23,808 nucleotides of DNA from an uncultured Bacilli bacterium (GTDB taxonomy: Bacteria; Bacillota_I; Bacilli_A; RF39; UBA660), in assembly GCA_947628495.1 (NCBI GenBank), contig CANRAC010000004.1, positions 1 through 23,808 of the forward strand. Reading direction: 5' to 3'. A program made the position numbers and the translations under genes. Shown here in pieces: positions 22,072-23,808 of the stretch (position 1 is the stretch's first letter; each line of letters starts with the position of its first letter). The notes under the pieces are model-generated. The model searched no databases. It saw only the letters and a list, made by a program, of their open reading frames with translations, and had not been told where the DNA came from.

Positions 22072-23580
22072 TTATTCCTCGCTAAATAAATCTTTAGTTT
22101 CTTTCATTTCGTTAGGTAGAGCGATGTCCATATATTTTAAAATAGTCGGAGCGACATTGCTTAAATTCCCATTAGCACGCAGTTTGATTTTTTTATCCGT
22201 TATAATAAACGGAACCGGATTAATAGTATGAGTTGTTACAGGTCTTTCTTCATCATCTAACATGATATCGCAATTCCCATGATCAGAAAGTAAAAAGATT
22301 GTATAAAAATTTTCTTCCGCGGCTTCGATGACTTTTCCTAAACATTCATCAACTACTTGTAAGCCTTTGATGGTAGCATCCAGATTGCCAGTATGTCCTA
22401 ACATATCTGGATTGGCATAGTTAAGTAGAATAAAATCATAATCTTTTTCAAGGGCACTTATAGTTTTTTTCGTAACTTCTATCGCCGACATTTCCGGTTT
22501 TAAATCATATGTTGCTACTTTAGGAGAAGGCACTAAAAATTTATCACATCCGGCAATTGCTCCTGTGTATTCCCCATCAAAGAATTTGGTAACATGATTA
22601 AATTTTTCGGTTTCAGCTATTCGCGCTTGAGTCATTCCTAATTTGGATAAATAAATTCCTAAAGGGCTCTCGCTTGTTTCTTCAGTAAAAAATATTTTAG
22701 ACTTTATATTTTTATCCATTTCAAATAAAGTATATAAATGTACATCATTTAAACTTACAGGAAATTCCTTAAAGTCGCGATCTGTTAGACTAAAAAGAAT
22801 CTGTCTAGCTCTATCAGTTCGATAGTTCATCCAAATTAAAGCATCCCCATTTTTGATTAATCCCTGCGGATTAACAAGAATTGGTGGCAAAAATTCGTCA
22901 GTTACATTTTTATCGTAACAAACATTGATAGCTTTATCCAAATCTAATGGTTTATTACCTTTCCCTTTGGTAACTAAATCGTAATATACTTTAGTCCGAT
23001 TGTAATTATTGTCACGATCCATCGCATAATAGCGTCCACAAATAGTGGCAATAGAACCTAAAGAAGATTTTTTAATGGCATTATTAAGTTCAATTATAAA
23101 TTTTTTGGCATCATGAACACCTGTATCTCTTCCATCAGTTATGACATGAAAATATACTTCTTTGATATCTTGTTTTTTTAAATGCTCCAACATTTTAATA
23201 AAATGACTTATTTGAGCATGAACGCCGCCATTAGATAGTAACCCCATTATATGGATTGCACAATTTTTGCCTTTAACATATTCAATTAAATCCATGAAAG
23301 CTTCATTAGTAGCAAAAGTATCTTTAGCTAATTCTTCGGTAGCAATTAATTGCTTTTGACGTAATACTTTACCAGCCCCTATAATCGTATGACATACTTC
23401 ACTATTGCCAAATTGGCCTTCTGGAAGACCAACAGACTTTTCACTAGCTTTTAAAGTAGTATGTGGATAAGAGTTCCACAAATTATCATAATTAGGCATG
23501 ACTGCTTGTTTAATCGCATTACCATGGATTTCTTCTCGATAACCAAAACCATCCAAAATAATTGTTAATATCTTTTTCAT
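22072..23580 (-). CDS. gpmI: 2,3-bisphosphoglycerate-independent phosphoglycerate mutase
   Basis: 502 residues, close to the usual 505-515. Interconverts 3- and 2-phosphoglycerate in glycolysis using two manganese ions and a phosphoserine intermediate. Visible catalytic residues are D10, the nucleophile S60 in GNSEVCH, H121, R151-D152, R183, R189, R254 and R257, D392 and H396 in NPDMLGH, D433-H434 in SDHGNCD, and H451. All are consistent with an active enzyme. GGAAAGAGGAACGTTT precedes the ATG. It is the first gene of a short unit with the 530-residue metallopeptidase-like gene; other glycolytic genes are not adjacent here. Confidence 0.98.
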   Translation of the reverse strand: MKKILTIILDGFGYREEIHGNAIKQAVMPNYDNLWNSYPHTTLKASEKSVGLPEGQFGNSEVCHTIIGAGKVLRQKQLIATEELAKDTFATNEAFMDLIEYVKGKNCAIHIMGLLSNGGVHAQISHFIKMLEHLKKQDIKEVYFHVITDGRDTGVHDAKKFIIELNNAIKKSSLGSIATICGRYYAMDRDNNYNRTKVYYDLVTKGKGNKPLDLDKAINVCYDKNVTDEFLPPILVNPQGLIKNGDALIWMNYRTDRARQILFSLTDRDFKEFPVSLNDVHLYTLFEMDKNIKSKIFFTEETSESPLGIYLSKLGMTQARIAETEKFNHVTKFFDGEYTGAIAGCDKFLVPSPKVATYDLKPEMSAIEVTKKTISALEKDYDFILLNYANPDMLGHTGNLDATIKGLQVVDECLGKVIEAAEENFYTIFLLSDHGNCDIMLDDEERPVTTHTINPVPFIITDKKIKLRANGNLSNVAPTILKYMDIALPNEMKETKDLFSEE

Positions 23581-23601
23581 AAACGTTCCTCTTTCCTTTT
23601 A

Positions 23602-23607
23602 ATTATA
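23602..23607 (-). promoter_or_regulatory. Possible -10 box of gpmI
   Basis: A perfect TATAAT lies 22 bases before the gpmI start, preceded by TTG. At 16-18 bases further upstream there is only TTACTT or GTTACT, a poor -35 which overlaps the preceding terminator. The position suits a gpmI promoter but the call rests on the -10 alone. Confidence 0.45.
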
Positions 23608-23622
23608 CAATATTAACTTAAA

Positions 23623-23648
23623 AAAGTAACGATTTTATTCGTTACTTT
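23623..23648 (-). terminator. Strong terminator of the partial nuclease-like gene, stop codon in its loop
   Basis: On the minus strand AAAGTAACGA (23648-23639) pairs perfectly with TCGTTACTTT (23632-23623) around a six-base loop, with a short T-run continuing past the stem. The stop codon of the upstream gene (23637-23635) is in the loop, as in the rplQ terminator. Confidence 0.85.
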
Positions 23649-23808
23649 CTTTAAGAATATTTTCTAGTTTTTCTAAGGTAATGTTTAGTGATTTACAGAT
23701 GACTTCTTTGGCTACACCATTTTTGTAAAAGTTTATAGCATCTTCTTTTTCTTTTTGAGCTTTTCCTTTGGCTATCCCTTGACCTACATACTCTTCTTCT
23801 ATTAACCA
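23635..23808 (-). CDS. C-terminal end of a probable Rpn / PD-(D/E)XK nuclease-family transposase-like protein (cut by window edge)
   Basis: Only the last 57 residues are present, translated by me: an acidic start WLIEEEYVGQGIAKGKAQKE, then EKEDAINFYKNGVAKEVIC and KSLNITLEKLENILKESNE. A G-I-A-K-G-K-A-Q-K-E-K linker followed by a short helical unit ending in a helix-turn-helix-like LNITLEKLENIL is the usual tail of the recombination-promoting nuclease (Rpn, formerly transposase_31 / PDDEXK_2) proteins common in anaerobic Firmicutes. The catalytic domain would be to the right of the window, so it cannot be judged as intact or broken. Confidence 0.6.
   Translation of the reverse strand, partial: WLIEEEYVGQGIAKGKAQKEKEDAINFYKNGVAKEVICKSLNITLEKLENILKESNE

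Noticed and set aside
23635..23808. Mobile element or insertion sequence at the right edge
   Set aside because: Only the tail of an Rpn-like protein is visible; no inverted repeats or target duplication can be seen, and Rpn proteins are often stand-alone genes rather than transposons.

Overview
This window comes from a low-GC, AT-rich bacterium of the Firmicutes/Tenericutes type. Every protein gene I accept is on the minus strand, so gene order is read from high to low coordinates. Strong Shine-Dalgarno sites (AGGAGG or GGAGG), a short zinc-type S14 and a Firmicutes-like ribosomal gene order point to the Bacilli. A pyruvate:ferredoxin oxidoreductase points to an anaerobe. TGA is a stop codon (secY) and tryptophan is written TGG, so the Mycoplasma code is not in use. 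My best inference is an uncultured, gut-type relative of the Mollicutes within Bacilli; this rests on gene content, not on a database search.

The right-hand end (23808 to 20254) holds the tail of a probable PD-(D/E)XK/Rpn-type nuclease with a strong terminator. Next come gpmI (phosphoglycerate mutase), an unrecognised 530-residue membrane protein with an HEFNH metallopeptidase-like motif, and a 54-residue hypothetical protein with its own near-consensus promoter.

The core (20197 to 6112) is one merged S10-spc-alpha ribosomal operon. Two tandem promoters and a roughly 126-nt leader precede rpsJ-rplC-rplD-rplW-rplB-rpsS-rplV-rpsC-rplP-rpmC-rpsQ-rplN-rplX-rplE-rpsN-rpsH-rplF-rplR-rpsE-rplO-secY-adk-map-infA-rpmJ-rpsM-rpsK-rpoA-rplQ. 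Genes abut or overlap, and I see no internal terminator. The operon ends in a hairpin that contains the rplQ stop codon. It builds both ribosomal subunits and the RNA polymerase alpha subunit, and adds protein export (SecY), N-terminal methionine removal (Map), adenylate metabolism (Adk) and initiation factor IF-1. rpmD (L30) is missing between rpsE and rplO.

The left-hand end (6070 to 1) holds nifJ with its own extended -10 promoter, then a 285-base spacer, recG, and the start of a DUF975-like membrane protein cut by the window edge. The spacer carries a minus-strand terminator, the recG promoter, and on the plus strand a full promoter-hairpins-terminator unit of about 100 nt with no ATG start codon. 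That unit is the most interesting candidate here: a small RNA I do not recognise.

No gene-free stretch exceeds 300 bases. I saw no tRNA, rRNA, CRISPR array or intact insertion sequence. Start sites were moved inward from the longest reading frame for nifJ, rpoA, rplO, rplF, rplP, rpsC and the 54-residue gene, on the basis of ribosome binding sites, family N-termini or promoter position.
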